This document shows positions 45,275-54,529 of a DNA stretch of 64,000 nt, piece after piece; position 1 is the stretch's first letter, and each line of letters begins with the position of its first letter. The translations under genes were made by a program, and so were the position numbers. This stretch comes from an uncultured Tenacibaculum sp. Its GTDB lineage: Bacteria > Bacteroidota > Bacteroidia > Flavobacteriales > Flavobacteriaceae. The stretch lies in contig CANMCD010000010.1 of assembly GCA_947496185.1 (NCBI GenBank), forward strand, positions 62,001-126,000, read 5' to 3'. The notes beneath the pieces are model-generated. The model did not search any database. It had not been told where the DNA came from and saw only the letters and a program-made list of their open reading frames with translations.

Positions 45275-46948
45275 ATGTTTGAAAAGAAAATAATTATCAA
45301 ATTCACAAAGTATATTTTACCCTATATTAAAGAAGAAATTTTACTCTTTTTTTTAATGATTATTGCTAGTATTGGATCGTTGGCTACTCCTTATTTTTTA
45401 AAAATAATTATTGATGATATTTTCCCTAACGGAAACATTAAAGAACTGATTAACTTGCTATTATTATTAACCGGAGTTTATATTTTACGAATAATATCAT
45501 CGCTATTATCCGATATAATTTATACGAAAGTTAGTGAGAAAATTATGGCCGATATTAGAGCAGATATTTTTACGAATATTCTTCATAAAAACATGACTTT
45601 TTTTAAAAATTCAAAAGTAGGTGAATTAGTTTTTACCTTGATGAATGACGTAGAAAATATTCAAGATGCATTGTCTTCTCTTATTCTTCGATTTATAAAT
45701 AACATAATTTTAGTTGCAGGAGTCATCACCATGCTTTTTATTTTAAATTATCAATTAACCCTAATAAGCCTTTTATTCATACCGCTACTCTTATTTAGCA
45801 TAAAAAAATTCACTCCTCATATTCAAAATAGTTTTGAGAAAATTCAAATTACTGAAGGCGACTTATATGACTATTTAGTGGAAAGGTTTCAAAATATAAG
45901 GGTAATAAAGAGCTACAACACTATTGAATACGAACGTAAAAAAATCAATAACAAGCAATATAACTTGATTAACGCTCAAGTTAAAAACACCTTATTTAGC
46001 TCACTGAACAGTAATATCTCTACCTTTATGATTGCTTTAGTTCCTTTATTAGTACTTATGTATGGGGGAAAGCAAGTTTTTGATAAATCAATGACATTAG
46101 GTGCATTAATAGCATTCATTCAATATTTAAATAGGCTATTTAACCCTACAATTAATTTAGTAAATAGCTATAATCAATTTGCTCGTTCTTTTGTTTCGAT
46201 GAAAAGAGTAGCTTTGTACATCAACAAACAAATTCCGTCCCCATCACCAAAAACAATAGCAGAAAAAATTAACCTAAATTCGATAAGGCTTGTAAATGTT
46301 AGCGTAAAACACCAAGATCATATAATTCTTGAGAATATTAATATGACTCTTTCTTCAGGAAAAACATATGCAATACATGGTCCCAGTGGTAGTGGAAAAT
46401 CTACAATCGTTAATCTACTTTGTAATTTTATAACACCGACAATAGGCACTATTTTTATAAACAACAAAGAACTAAGCTCCATAACAAATTGGGAGTCCCA
46501 TTATAGTCTAATTGAAAAAGAAAATCAATTATTCCATGATAAACTAACCTATAACCTTTCTTATGGAAACTTTGAAAATAAGCTAGCACTTGATTATTTA
46601 CTAAAAATGGTTGAATTGGAAGAGATTATCAAAAAACTTCCAAACAAGGAACACACCGTTTTATCACATACAGGTAGTAACTTTTCTGATGGTCAAAAAC
46701 AGCGTATATCAATTGCTAGAGCAATTCACAAATCACCAGATCTTTTTATTTTTGATGAAGCGACCTCATCTTTAGATGTTTTACTTGAAAAAAAGATTTT
46801 GGAAAGAATACGTAACGCCTTTCCGTATGCAATAATTATCCTTATTTCCCATAGAAATAAGACATTATCGCTAGCTGATTATCTTATTGAAATTAATAAT
46901 GGAAAAATCATAAACAACACAGCATATAACAAAGAAGCTTTCTTTTAA
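45275..46948 (+). CDS. ABC transporter, fused permease and ATPase, of the RiPP-like cluster
   Basis: 557 residues: a six-helix type I exporter domain (about 20-310) and a nucleotide-binding domain. Walker A is GPSGSGKST (369-377), the signature is NFSDGQKQR (SDGQ in place of SGGQ), Walker B is FIFDEATSSLD and the H-loop is LISHR. The usual Q-loop glutamine position reads IEKEN, so the Gln appears replaced. There is no N-terminal C39 peptidase, so leader removal must be done by another protein. It is divergent from the peptide operon across a 90-bp region and probably exports the product. Confidence 0.88.
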   Translation: MFEKKIIIKFTKYILPYIKEEILLFFLMIIASIGSLATPYFLKIIIDDIFPNGNIKELINLLLLLTGVYILRIISSLLSDIIYTKVSEKIMADIRADIFTNILHKNMTFFKNSKVGELVFTLMNDVENIQDALSSLILRFINNIILVAGVITMLFILNYQLTLISLLFIPLLLFSIKKFTPHIQNSFEKIQITEGDLYDYLVERFQNIRVIKSYNTIEYERKKINNKQYNLINAQVKNTLFSSLNSNISTFMIALVPLLVLMYGGKQVFDKSMTLGALIAFIQYLNRLFNPTINLVNSYNQFARSFVSMKRVALYINKQIPSPSPKTIAEKINLNSIRLVNVSVKHQDHIILENINMTLSSGKTYAIHGPSGSGKSTIVNLLCNFITPTIGTIFINNKELSSITNWESHYSLIEKENQLFHDKLTYNLSYGNFENKLALDYLLKMVELEEIIKKLPNKEHTVLSHTGSNFSDGQKQRISIARAIHKSPDLFIFDEATSSLDVLLEKKILERIRNAFPYAIIILISHRNKTLSLADYLIEINNGKIINNTAYNKEAFF

Positions 46949-46993
46949 CAAGTATAGCAAAGAGTCTCAAAAAAATTATTTTAACTTTTCAAA

Positions 46994-47731
46994 CTATTTA
47001 AATAAGCTATTCTTGGCTATCAAATTTTCGATTTGTTTAACTGTTTTTTTATTTCCTATTTTTTTAAGCAATCGCAAATGGTTTTTATGATGTGTATCAG
47101 TACCTACAAAATCATATAAATTTTCTTTTAGAAGCTTTTGGGTTGTTTTTTGAACTCCCTTACCATATTGTTCTGTTAATGAAAGTAAGTTTAACTGAAA
47201 AACACATCCTGCTTTCTTTAATTGATAGTACTTTTGAAAATCATTATGATAAAAATTATATCGCTCTGGATGCGCTAAAACAGGCTTGTATCCTTTCAAT
47301 TGTATTTCAAATAAGACTTCGAAAAGATTATAGGGTGCACTGAAATAGGACATTTCAACTAATATATAATTATCTTTAAGTGTTAAAATATCATTAGCCT
47401 TTAATCGCTCAACAAATTGCTCATCCATCATATATTCAGCGGCAGCTCTAAAGTTGATATCATCTAGCCCAATATTTTTTAACTCTTTCCTAACCAACGC
47501 TGCTTTAGATAGAATTAATTCCGTTGAATTAGGATATACATCTCCTAATACATGGGGGGTTGTAATAAAGTTTTTTATCCCGTAAGAATACATCTTCTTT
47601 ATTAACTCAATTGAGTTGTCAAGATTTTTGGCGCCATCATCTATTCCTGGTAATAAATGCGAATGTATATCAACAAAATCATCGTTAAAAACCTTATCTA
47701 ATGGAATTTCCTTTTTGGTAAGAAAAAACAT
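46994..47731 (-). CDS. CpsB/YwqE-type protein-tyrosine phosphatase (PHP family)
   Basis: 245 residues of the PHP fold: metal ligands in DIHSHLLPGIDDGAKN, THPHVLGD-like TTPHVLGD, LAHPERY and GTDTHH. This family dephosphorylates the Tyr-rich tails of Wzc/CpsD kinases and so resets capsule assembly. The presumed partner kinase is at 31680-34058, separated from it by the whole peptide cluster. The gene is convergent with the ABC exporter and has no clear operon partner. Confidence 0.9.
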   Translation of the reverse strand: MFFLTKKEIPLDKVFNDDFVDIHSHLLPGIDDGAKNLDNSIELIKKMYSYGIKNFITTPHVLGDVYPNSTELILSKAALVRKELKNIGLDDINFRAAAEYMMDEQFVERLKANDILTLKDNYILVEMSYFSAPYNLFEVLFEIQLKGYKPVLAHPERYNFYHNDFQKYYQLKKAGCVFQLNLLSLTEQYGKGVQKTTQKLLKENLYDFVGTDTHHKNHLRLLKKIGNKKTVKQIENLIAKNSLFK

Positions 47732-47824
47732 AACTTAAAATTTTAAAACGCAAATTTACTATTTAAATACTAATCACACAGAATTAATAACCTTTATTGA
47801 TTTATTCATTGTAAAGACGAACCA

Positions 47825-49078
47825 CTAAATTATTTCTAAAACTCTCTCTAGAGCCATACCTCTCGACCCTTTAATTAATAGGGTTTCCTTTGTTATTTTT
47901 TTACTAAATAAATGTTCTGATAGTTCATCAAAACTCTTACAAGTCTTTAAATTCGTTTTGGTTTTAGAAAAATTCTCACCTACTAATATACTATTGTTAA
48001 AACCGTAACTTGATAAAAGATCTACAATATTTTGATGCTCTTTCAAACTATCTTTACCCAACTCAAACATATCTCCAAGAATAACCATTTTATTATCATC
48101 TTCCAGTTCGTAAAAACTCTTTAAAGCATGTGCCATACTAGTTGGATTTGCATTGTATGCGTCCAGTATAATTTTCGCTTGTTTTCTCTTAATCACCTGA
48201 GATCTATTATTTTTTGGGATATAGCTTTCAATTGCGTATTTTATGTCCTCCTTTGACACTTCAAAATACTTACCTATCGTAATAGCCGCTGCTATATTAT
48301 TAAAGTTATAAGTTCCAATTAAATTACTTTTAATAGATAAACCATCATATGTTAAACTAACTTCAGGTTTAGTATCAATGTAATTTATATTTTCATCAAA
48401 CAGTACCCGTTGAATAGCATTCGTTTTTGACATCTGAATTTTATCTTCAGGATTAACTATTGCTGTTTTATTATGTTCTTGAAGAAACTCATATAGCTCA
48501 GATTTAGCTTCGACTACTCCTTCAACCGAACCAAACCCTTCAAGATGTGCTTTTCCAAAATTTGTAATATAACCAATATCGGGATTCGTAATTTCTGACA
48601 ATAAAGCTATTTCATTGTGGTGATTAGCTCCCATTTCTACCACTCCAATTTCTGTCTTAAGATCCATTGAAAGTAATGTTAAAGGTACTCCAATATGATT
48701 ATTAAGATTGCCTTTTGTAGCATTTACATTGTATTTTTCTTTTAATACAGCATTAATTAATTCCTTAGTAGTTGTTTTGCCATTACTCCCCGTTAACCCA
48801 ACTATCGGTATTTTTAATTGATTCCTATGATAGTTTGCTAGTTTTTGCAAAGTCTCAAGTACATTAGTTACTAAAATCATCTTATCATTTAGTTTATATG
48901 CACTTTCATCAATAACAGCATAACTAGCACCATTATTTAATGCTTGTTCTGCAAATTTATTCCCATTAAAATTAGCTCCTTTCAAAGCAAAAAAGAGACT
49001 ACCTTTTCTTATTTTTCTTGTATCCGTATCTACTAAGTAATTTTCAGTAAATAGTTTATATAACTCTTTAATATCCAT
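47825..49078 (-). CDS. murF: UDP-N-acetylmuramoyl-tripeptide--D-alanyl-D-alanine ligase
   Basis: About 417 residues from the ATG at 49078. A 13-codon longer frame would start inside the gldJ terminator and is rejected. The N-terminal substrate domain (DTRKIRKGSLFFALKG) is followed by the Mur ligase ATP-binding loop GLTGSNGKTTTKEL, then EMGANHHNEI, and the C-terminal ligase domain with DAYNANPTSM. It adds D-Ala-D-Ala to UDP-MurNAc-tripeptide in the cytoplasm. It follows gldJ on the same strand, an order also known in other flavobacteria. Confidence 0.96.
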   Translation of the reverse strand: MDIKELYKLFTENYLVDTDTRKIRKGSLFFALKGANFNGNKFAEQALNNGASYAVIDESAYKLNDKMILVTNVLETLQKLANYHRNQLKIPIVGLTGSNGKTTTKELINAVLKEKYNVNATKGNLNNHIGVPLTLLSMDLKTEIGVVEMGANHHNEIALLSEITNPDIGYITNFGKAHLEGFGSVEGVVEAKSELYEFLQEHNKTAIVNPEDKIQMSKTNAIQRVLFDENINYIDTKPEVSLTYDGLSIKSNLIGTYNFNNIAAAITIGKYFEVSKEDIKYAIESYIPKNNRSQVIKRKQAKIILDAYNANPTSMAHALKSFYELEDDNKMVILGDMFELGKDSLKEHQNIVDLLSSYGFNNSILVGENFSKTKTNLKTCKSFDELSEHLFSKKITKETLLIKGSRGMALERVLEII

Positions 49079-49088
49079 AATTTTCAAC

Positions 49089-49126
49089 AAAAAAGAAACC
49101 TCATTGAGTTTAATCAATGAGGTTTC
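49089..49126 (-). terminator. rho-independent terminator after gldJ
   Basis: A 13-bp perfect stem (49095-49107 with 49114-49126, loop GTTTAA) is followed on the minus strand by TTTTTTG. It lies between the gldJ stop and the murF start. Confidence 0.9.
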
Positions 49127-49162
49127 ATTATATAAATGTTTATCACCACATTCGAGTGTATA

Positions 49163-50881
49163 TTATCTTTTCTTAGTATAATATCTTGGTGTAGCTGTTT
49201 TTTTCTTATTCATCATCATTGGCCCCATCTTATCGGTAGCACATCTAAATCCAATATAATTAGTTGCCATATATTCTGGGAAATATCTTCTTTGAGCTGG
49301 ATCTAACCAGTATTCTCTATCTGCCCATGAACCACCTTTATATACTCTTGATTGATCACTAATCAAAGTTGTTCTTCTTTTAGCATCATACTTATAGTTA
49401 TTAACTACTCTTCCTAATGAATCTTTTTCTGCTGGAGGTTTAATCGGAGAATTATACATTCTTGGTTGATTTTCACTCAACTGATCCTTATCCAAATCAT
49501 AAAACTTAGAAGAAGCCTGATCTCCATCCCTTAAACTAGAGTTATCTGCTCTGTTATAGTTTCTTCTCATATAAGTATCTTCTTTTGTAATTGGAATATA
49601 CTTAACACTACCTGGAAGATCTTTAGGTACCACTATACCTGTTTCTAACGTATCATATTCTACTTCACCTAACTCATCTCCAACGATCACTACCTTACCT
49701 TCTTCATTTATGAGTTTTTTAGTAAAAATATTACCTCTAAAATAGTTAAAGTCATTAGCTTCTGAGTCAATTATAGGCCTATAAACATCCGCTACCCACT
49801 CAGCAACATTACCTGACATATCGAACAATCCGAAAGCATTTGCTGGATAGCTCTTTACAGCATTAGGAATATCAGAACCATCACTACTCCATCCTGCAAT
49901 ACCACTATAATTACCTTGTCCTTGCTTGAAGTTTGCTAATTGATCTCCTCTATGTCTCTTATCTCTATCTCTGGTATATTTACCGCTCCATGCGTATTTC
50001 TTTCTTCCTCGAATATTATTATACTCTCTATTTTCAAAAATAGCTTTTGCAGCATATTCCCATTCAACTTCTGTTGGTAGTCTAAATTTTTGCGCTAAAA
50101 TACCATCAGTAGAAGTTACCTGTCTACCGCTAAATCCATTTTTATTAGGTTTTTCGTTTCTATTTTTTCTAGGAACTGGCAATCCTTTTTTATAGATCGA
50201 AGAATCACCATCAAATAAAGCATAAGGATTTGTTAAATAGGTATCCGTATCAAAGTTATCTTTCCCTTTAAAAGATAAAGAATCTTCTTTAAAAATATTT
50301 TTAATGATTCCCTTATCCATTAATATTTTTAAGTTAACAGCATTGGTACGCCATTTACAGTATTTATTCGCCTGCAACCAACTAACTCCTACCACAGGAT
50401 ACTCTGCATAAGAAGGGTGTCGCAAATAACTTTCTGATAATAAATTTGTATTTCCTAAACCTTTTCTCCACACAAGTGTATCGGGTAAAACTGAAGGAAA
50501 AATATGTTTGTATTGAGGTTCTTCTGGTGGAAAAACATCTTTCGTATATTGCATAAACAATCCGTACTCAGAATTGGTCACCTCGGTTTCATCCATGTAA
50601 AAAGAACGAACATGCATTTGTCTCGGTGTAGTATTCCAATCAAACATAACGTCATCTTGTACTAACCCCATAGTAAAGGTACCACCTTCTATGTGAACCA
50701 TCCCCGGAGGAACATCATTACCTTCCTTATACTTTCCTTTTAAGTAACCTCCATAGTTAGGGTCATTAAAATTCCATCCAGTGAGGGAAGATCGTCCTGA
50801 ACCGCCACTTCCTTTATTACAAGAAGCGAATAACAATCCTGTGATGGCCAATAAACTAAAAAATTTAAATTTACTTTTCAT
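49163..50881 (-). CDS. gldJ: gliding motility / type IX secretion lipoprotein GldJ
   Basis: About 572 residues from the ATG at 50881 (MKSKFKFF); a longer frame to 50941 lacks a signal at its start. The lipobox LFASC is clear. The body is a formylglycine-generating-enzyme-like (SUMF1) fold: GMVHIEGGTFTMG, MDETEVTNSEYGLF, RLPTEVEWEYAA, NVAEWVADVYRP and the C-terminal VYKGGSWADR plus YIGFRCA. GldJ is needed for gliding and the type IX secretion machinery in Flavobacterium. It is divergent from porU and porV, the recognised arrangement in this family. Confidence 0.95.
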   Translation of the reverse strand: MKSKFKFFSLLAITGLLFASCNKGSGGSGRSSLTGWNFNDPNYGGYLKGKYKEGNDVPPGMVHIEGGTFTMGLVQDDVMFDWNTTPRQMHVRSFYMDETEVTNSEYGLFMQYTKDVFPPEEPQYKHIFPSVLPDTLVWRKGLGNTNLLSESYLRHPSYAEYPVVGVSWLQANKYCKWRTNAVNLKILMDKGIIKNIFKEDSLSFKGKDNFDTDTYLTNPYALFDGDSSIYKKGLPVPRKNRNEKPNKNGFSGRQVTSTDGILAQKFRLPTEVEWEYAAKAIFENREYNNIRGRKKYAWSGKYTRDRDKRHRGDQLANFKQGQGNYSGIAGWSSDGSDIPNAVKSYPANAFGLFDMSGNVAEWVADVYRPIIDSEANDFNYFRGNIFTKKLINEEGKVVIVGDELGEVEYDTLETGIVVPKDLPGSVKYIPITKEDTYMRRNYNRADNSSLRDGDQASSKFYDLDKDQLSENQPRMYNSPIKPPAEKDSLGRVVNNYKYDAKRRTTLISDQSRVYKGGSWADREYWLDPAQRRYFPEYMATNYIGFRCATDKMGPMMMNKKKTATPRYYTKKR

Positions 50882-51091
50882 GTATTTTAAACTATTTTTA
50901 AGGGTGCTGCAATTTACGATATTTATCACTTCGTACAACAAAATTCATTTTTATTTATTCCTCAGACAAACTTTAATTTTTAAAAAAGTCACCTCCTGTT
51001 AGAGATGAAAACGACGATTTTTGGGTTTTATTATTTCAAATCTAGAAAAAGAGGTAAAAATCTCCCATTAAAATTTGCTATCTTGCCATTT

Positions 51092-54000
51092 ATGAAAACA
51101 CACTTAACTATTTTTTATTCACTCATTTACGTAGTTTGCTTTTGTCAATCTAGTTCTGTCTTATCAGAAGGAGATTGGTACAAAATTGCTGTTGACAAAA
51201 CGGGTGTATTCAAAATTGATAGTGACTTCCTTACTCAATTAGGAATTGATATTAACACCATAAATCCTAAAAATATAAAAATTTTTGGAAATGGAGGTAA
51301 AATGTTACCACAAAATATTAGCACTCCCCGATTCAGTAACCTACAAGAGAATGCAATCTACGTTCGTGGAGAAGAGGATCTTACATTCAACGCTGACGAT
51401 TATATATTGTTTTATGCACAAGGCCCTCATCATTGGACAGTAAATCCCTCCTCTGGCAATACTGAACATCACCAAAATATTTACACGGACACTTCCCATT
51501 ATTTCCTGACAATTGGAAATACTCATGGAAAAAGAGTAGCTATTTCAACACAACCTACACAACCCAGTATTAAGACAATTCAAACTTTTGATGACTATAT
51601 TTTTTATGAAAAAGAGCAAACAAACTTATTTGCAGTTGGTCGAAAATGGTTTGGAGAAGACTTTAATTTTGAAAATACCAAAAATTTTCAATTGTACTTC
51701 CCTAATCAACGTTTAAACTCTAGCCTTATAGTCAAAGTTAGCGCTGTAACAATAGCATCATTACCTTCCACGATGAATGTTTTAGCTAACAATCAAAGTA
51801 TTGCTACATTAAGCTTTCCTCCTTCTTCTTCGGGTGTTAGCTCCCTAGCCATGCAAAGAACAGTTCATGGAGTAACCAATAGTTCAAATTCGGATTTTGT
51901 TGATATCACGCTTAGTTATAATAATGGAGGTTTTCCTTCTGCAAAAGCATACCTTGATTATATTGAAATACAAGGTATAAAAAACTTAATGGCTACAGGC
52001 AAACAGTTTTCTTTTAGAAGTTTTGAAGCATATAATACTTCTGGTGTTGTTCAATATGAAATACTTAACGAAAATAATATTGACTTTGTTTGGGATGTTA
52101 CCGATCCTATATTCCCAAAAAAAATTGAAAACATTTCAAGTTCACAAATATTTACATTTAAAGCCTTTGGCAACGCCTTACATGAATATATTGTCGTAAA
52201 AATTAGTGACTCTTTCACTCCTTTAATTGAACAAAGTACTAAAATTGAAAACCAAAATCTACACAGTCTTGAAAATATTCAATATCTAATCATTACTAAT
52301 GACAATCTTTTTAATCAAGCTAAAAGACTTGCTGATTATCATCAAAACAATTCAAACCTTACCAGCAAAGTTGTAAATCTTGACAAAATTTACAATGAAT
52401 TTTCTTCTGGATCACCAGATATTACTGGTATAAGAGATTTTATAAAGCACCTTTATAACCATTCTACGAACGATAAAAAATTAGCCTTTGTATGCTTGTT
52501 CGGAGACTCATCTTACGACTATAAAAATAGGATAACGAATAACAACAATATTGTTCCAACTTATCATGCAGAACCTAGTTTTGATTTAATTTCTTCTTAT
52601 GTAACGGATGATTATTATGGTATGCTAGATGATAATGATGGTGAAATGAAAATTTCTGACACCATAGATATTAGCACTGGACGTATCCCTGTCACTAGTC
52701 AAGAAGAAGCAAGTAATGTAGTTGACAAAATAATAAATTATTACAGTAAAAACACACTAGGAGATTGGAGAAATAATATTACACTCTTGGCTGATGACAT
52801 CGATCAAGAAGCAGACAAAACACTTCAATCAGGATTAGAAGAAATAGCTGATTCCATAAAAAAACACAAACCTATTTTTAATATTAACAAGCTTTATTCC
52901 GATGCTTTTAAACAAGAAACCTCTTCTGGAGGAGAAAGATACCCTCAAGTAAAACAAGAAGTTAGTAATAGTATTGAAAATGGCACACTTTTATTCAATT
53001 ATTTTGGGCATGGTGGTGAAGATGGACTTGCCGATGAAAGGCTTTTAGAAATACCACAAATTGAAGTACTTAACAATGTAAACACCTTACCTTTATTCAT
53101 TACAGTAACATGTGAGTTTTCTAGATTTGACAACCCTCTAAGAAATGCTGCAGGAGAAAAACTTTTTCTTCACAAGAATGGTGGTGCAGTGAGTATGATT
53201 ACGACCACTAGAGATGTCTTTATATCCCTAGGACAACAATTCAACAAAGAGCTTACCCAACATGTCTTAGACTTTAATGGAGCAGATAATTCTATTGCAA
53301 AAAACCTTGCCATTACAAAAAACACAACTGCGAGTACACAAAAGTTTTTTATATTCTTTTTTGGAGATCCTGCTATGAAATTAGCCATTCCTGAGCCTAA
53401 TGTCAAGATCACTAAAATGAACAACAAACTTATCTCTCAATCTATAGACACATTAAAAGCATTGTCTAAAGTTACGTTTGAGGGAGTAGTTACAGATGCA
53501 TCAGATAACATTTTAACAAATTTTAATGGTGTTTTATCTACTACCTTCTTTGACAAAGCTATTGACAAACAGACTTTAGATAATGATGGTTTTGGTGTGG
53601 TCAATACTTTTGACTCTCAAGAAAGTAAACTATTCAGGGGACAATCCTCCATTACTAATGGCGCTTTTTCTTTTGAGTTTATTGTTCCAAAAGATATTAA
53701 AGTAGCCTATGGAAAAGGGAAAATAAGCTTATATGCTCACAATAAGGAAATCGACAAGGGCGGTGCAAATTTTGATATTGTTGTTGGTGGAATTAATCAA
53801 AATGCTCCCGAAGATCTGATTGGCCCCGAAATCCAAGCATTCATGAATGATGAATCTTTTGTAGATGGTGGACAAACAAATGCTTCTCCTAATTTAATTT
53901 TAAAACTTTTTGACAAAAGTGGAATTAATACTTCTATAACTGCAGTAGATCATGATATAGTTGCCATATTAGATGATGATCAACTGAACCCCATAGTATT

Positions 54001-54475
54001 AAACAATTATTACCAAACAGAAATAGATGATTTTACAAGAGGAACAGTAAGCTATACCTTACGAAACCTTTCCCCTGGATTACATACATTAAGAATAAAA
54101 GCTTGGGACACCTACAATAACTCGTCTGAAATTTCGTTTAGTTTTGTGGTTGTTGATGACGCCGAGTTATCTTTAACCAATGTTTTGAATTATCCAAATC
54201 CTTTTGTCAATTACACTGAGTTTTGGTTTAATCATAACAAACCTAATGAACCTTTAGAAGTTCAAGTACAGATTTTCACAATTTCCGGAAAATTGGTCAA
54301 AACAATTAACCAAGTAAGCCAATCTACTGGAAATTTATCAAGAGATATTACATGGAATGGTCTGGACGATTTTGGTAATAAATTAGGTAAAGGGGTTTAC
54401 ATTTATAAGTTAAGAGTAACAGCTACAAGTATAAACTTAACAGCTGAAACCTATGAAAAACTGGTAATCCTTTAA
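51092..54475 (+). CDS. porU: type IX secretion C-terminal sortase PorU
   Basis: About 1127 residues from the ATG at 51092, which gives a signal peptide ending VVCFCQS; a start 29 codons upstream is less likely. It is a gingipain-like C25 peptidase with the catalytic dyad H640 in FNYFGHGGEDG and C674 in TCEFSRFDNP. The end resembles a type IX sorting/FlgD-like domain (LNYPNPFVNYTEF, GKGVYIYKLRV). PorU removes the C-terminal signal of cargo and attaches it to A-LPS at the surface. PorV, its partner, follows after 54 bases, and gldJ is divergent. Confidence 0.95.
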   Translation: MKTHLTIFYSLIYVVCFCQSSSVLSEGDWYKIAVDKTGVFKIDSDFLTQLGIDINTINPKNIKIFGNGGKMLPQNISTPRFSNLQENAIYVRGEEDLTFNADDYILFYAQGPHHWTVNPSSGNTEHHQNIYTDTSHYFLTIGNTHGKRVAISTQPTQPSIKTIQTFDDYIFYEKEQTNLFAVGRKWFGEDFNFENTKNFQLYFPNQRLNSSLIVKVSAVTIASLPSTMNVLANNQSIATLSFPPSSSGVSSLAMQRTVHGVTNSSNSDFVDITLSYNNGGFPSAKAYLDYIEIQGIKNLMATGKQFSFRSFEAYNTSGVVQYEILNENNIDFVWDVTDPIFPKKIENISSSQIFTFKAFGNALHEYIVVKISDSFTPLIEQSTKIENQNLHSLENIQYLIITNDNLFNQAKRLADYHQNNSNLTSKVVNLDKIYNEFSSGSPDITGIRDFIKHLYNHSTNDKKLAFVCLFGDSSYDYKNRITNNNNIVPTYHAEPSFDLISSYVTDDYYGMLDDNDGEMKISDTIDISTGRIPVTSQEEASNVVDKIINYYSKNTLGDWRNNITLLADDIDQEADKTLQSGLEEIADSIKKHKPIFNINKLYSDAFKQETSSGGERYPQVKQEVSNSIENGTLLFNYFGHGGEDGLADERLLEIPQIEVLNNVNTLPLFITVTCEFSRFDNPLRNAAGEKLFLHKNGGAVSMITTTRDVFISLGQQFNKELTQHVLDFNGADNSIAKNLAITKNTTASTQKFFIFFFGDPAMKLAIPEPNVKITKMNNKLISQSIDTLKALSKVTFEGVVTDASDNILTNFNGVLSTTFFDKAIDKQTLDNDGFGVVNTFDSQESKLFRGQSSITNGAFSFEFIVPKDIKVAYGKGKISLYAHNKEIDKGGANFDIVVGGINQNAPEDLIGPEIQAFMNDESFVDGGQTNASPNLILKLFDKSGINTSITAVDHDIVAILDDDQLNPIVLNNYYQTEIDDFTRGTVSYTLRNLSPGLHTLRIKAWDTYNNSSEISFSFVVVDDAELSLTNVLNYPNPFVNYTEFWFNHNKPNEPLEVQVQIFTISGKLVKTINQVSQSTGNLSRDITWNGLDDFGNKLGKGVYIYKLRVTATSINLTAETYEKLVIL

Positions 54476-54494
54476 TTTTAAAAAACTAAAATTA

Positions 54495-54502
54495 TATATT
54501 TG
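54495..54502 (+). promoter_or_regulatory. -7 box before porV
   Basis: TATATTTG matches TAnnTTTG and lies 28 bases before the porV ATG, so porV can be expressed apart from porU. Confidence 0.55.
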
Positions 54503-54529
54503 CAAAAACAAAGAACAATCAAATAAACA

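Noticed and set aside
49079-49117. A 13-codon N-terminal extension of murF
   Set aside because: It starts inside the gldJ terminator stem and adds residues before the normal MurF beginning.
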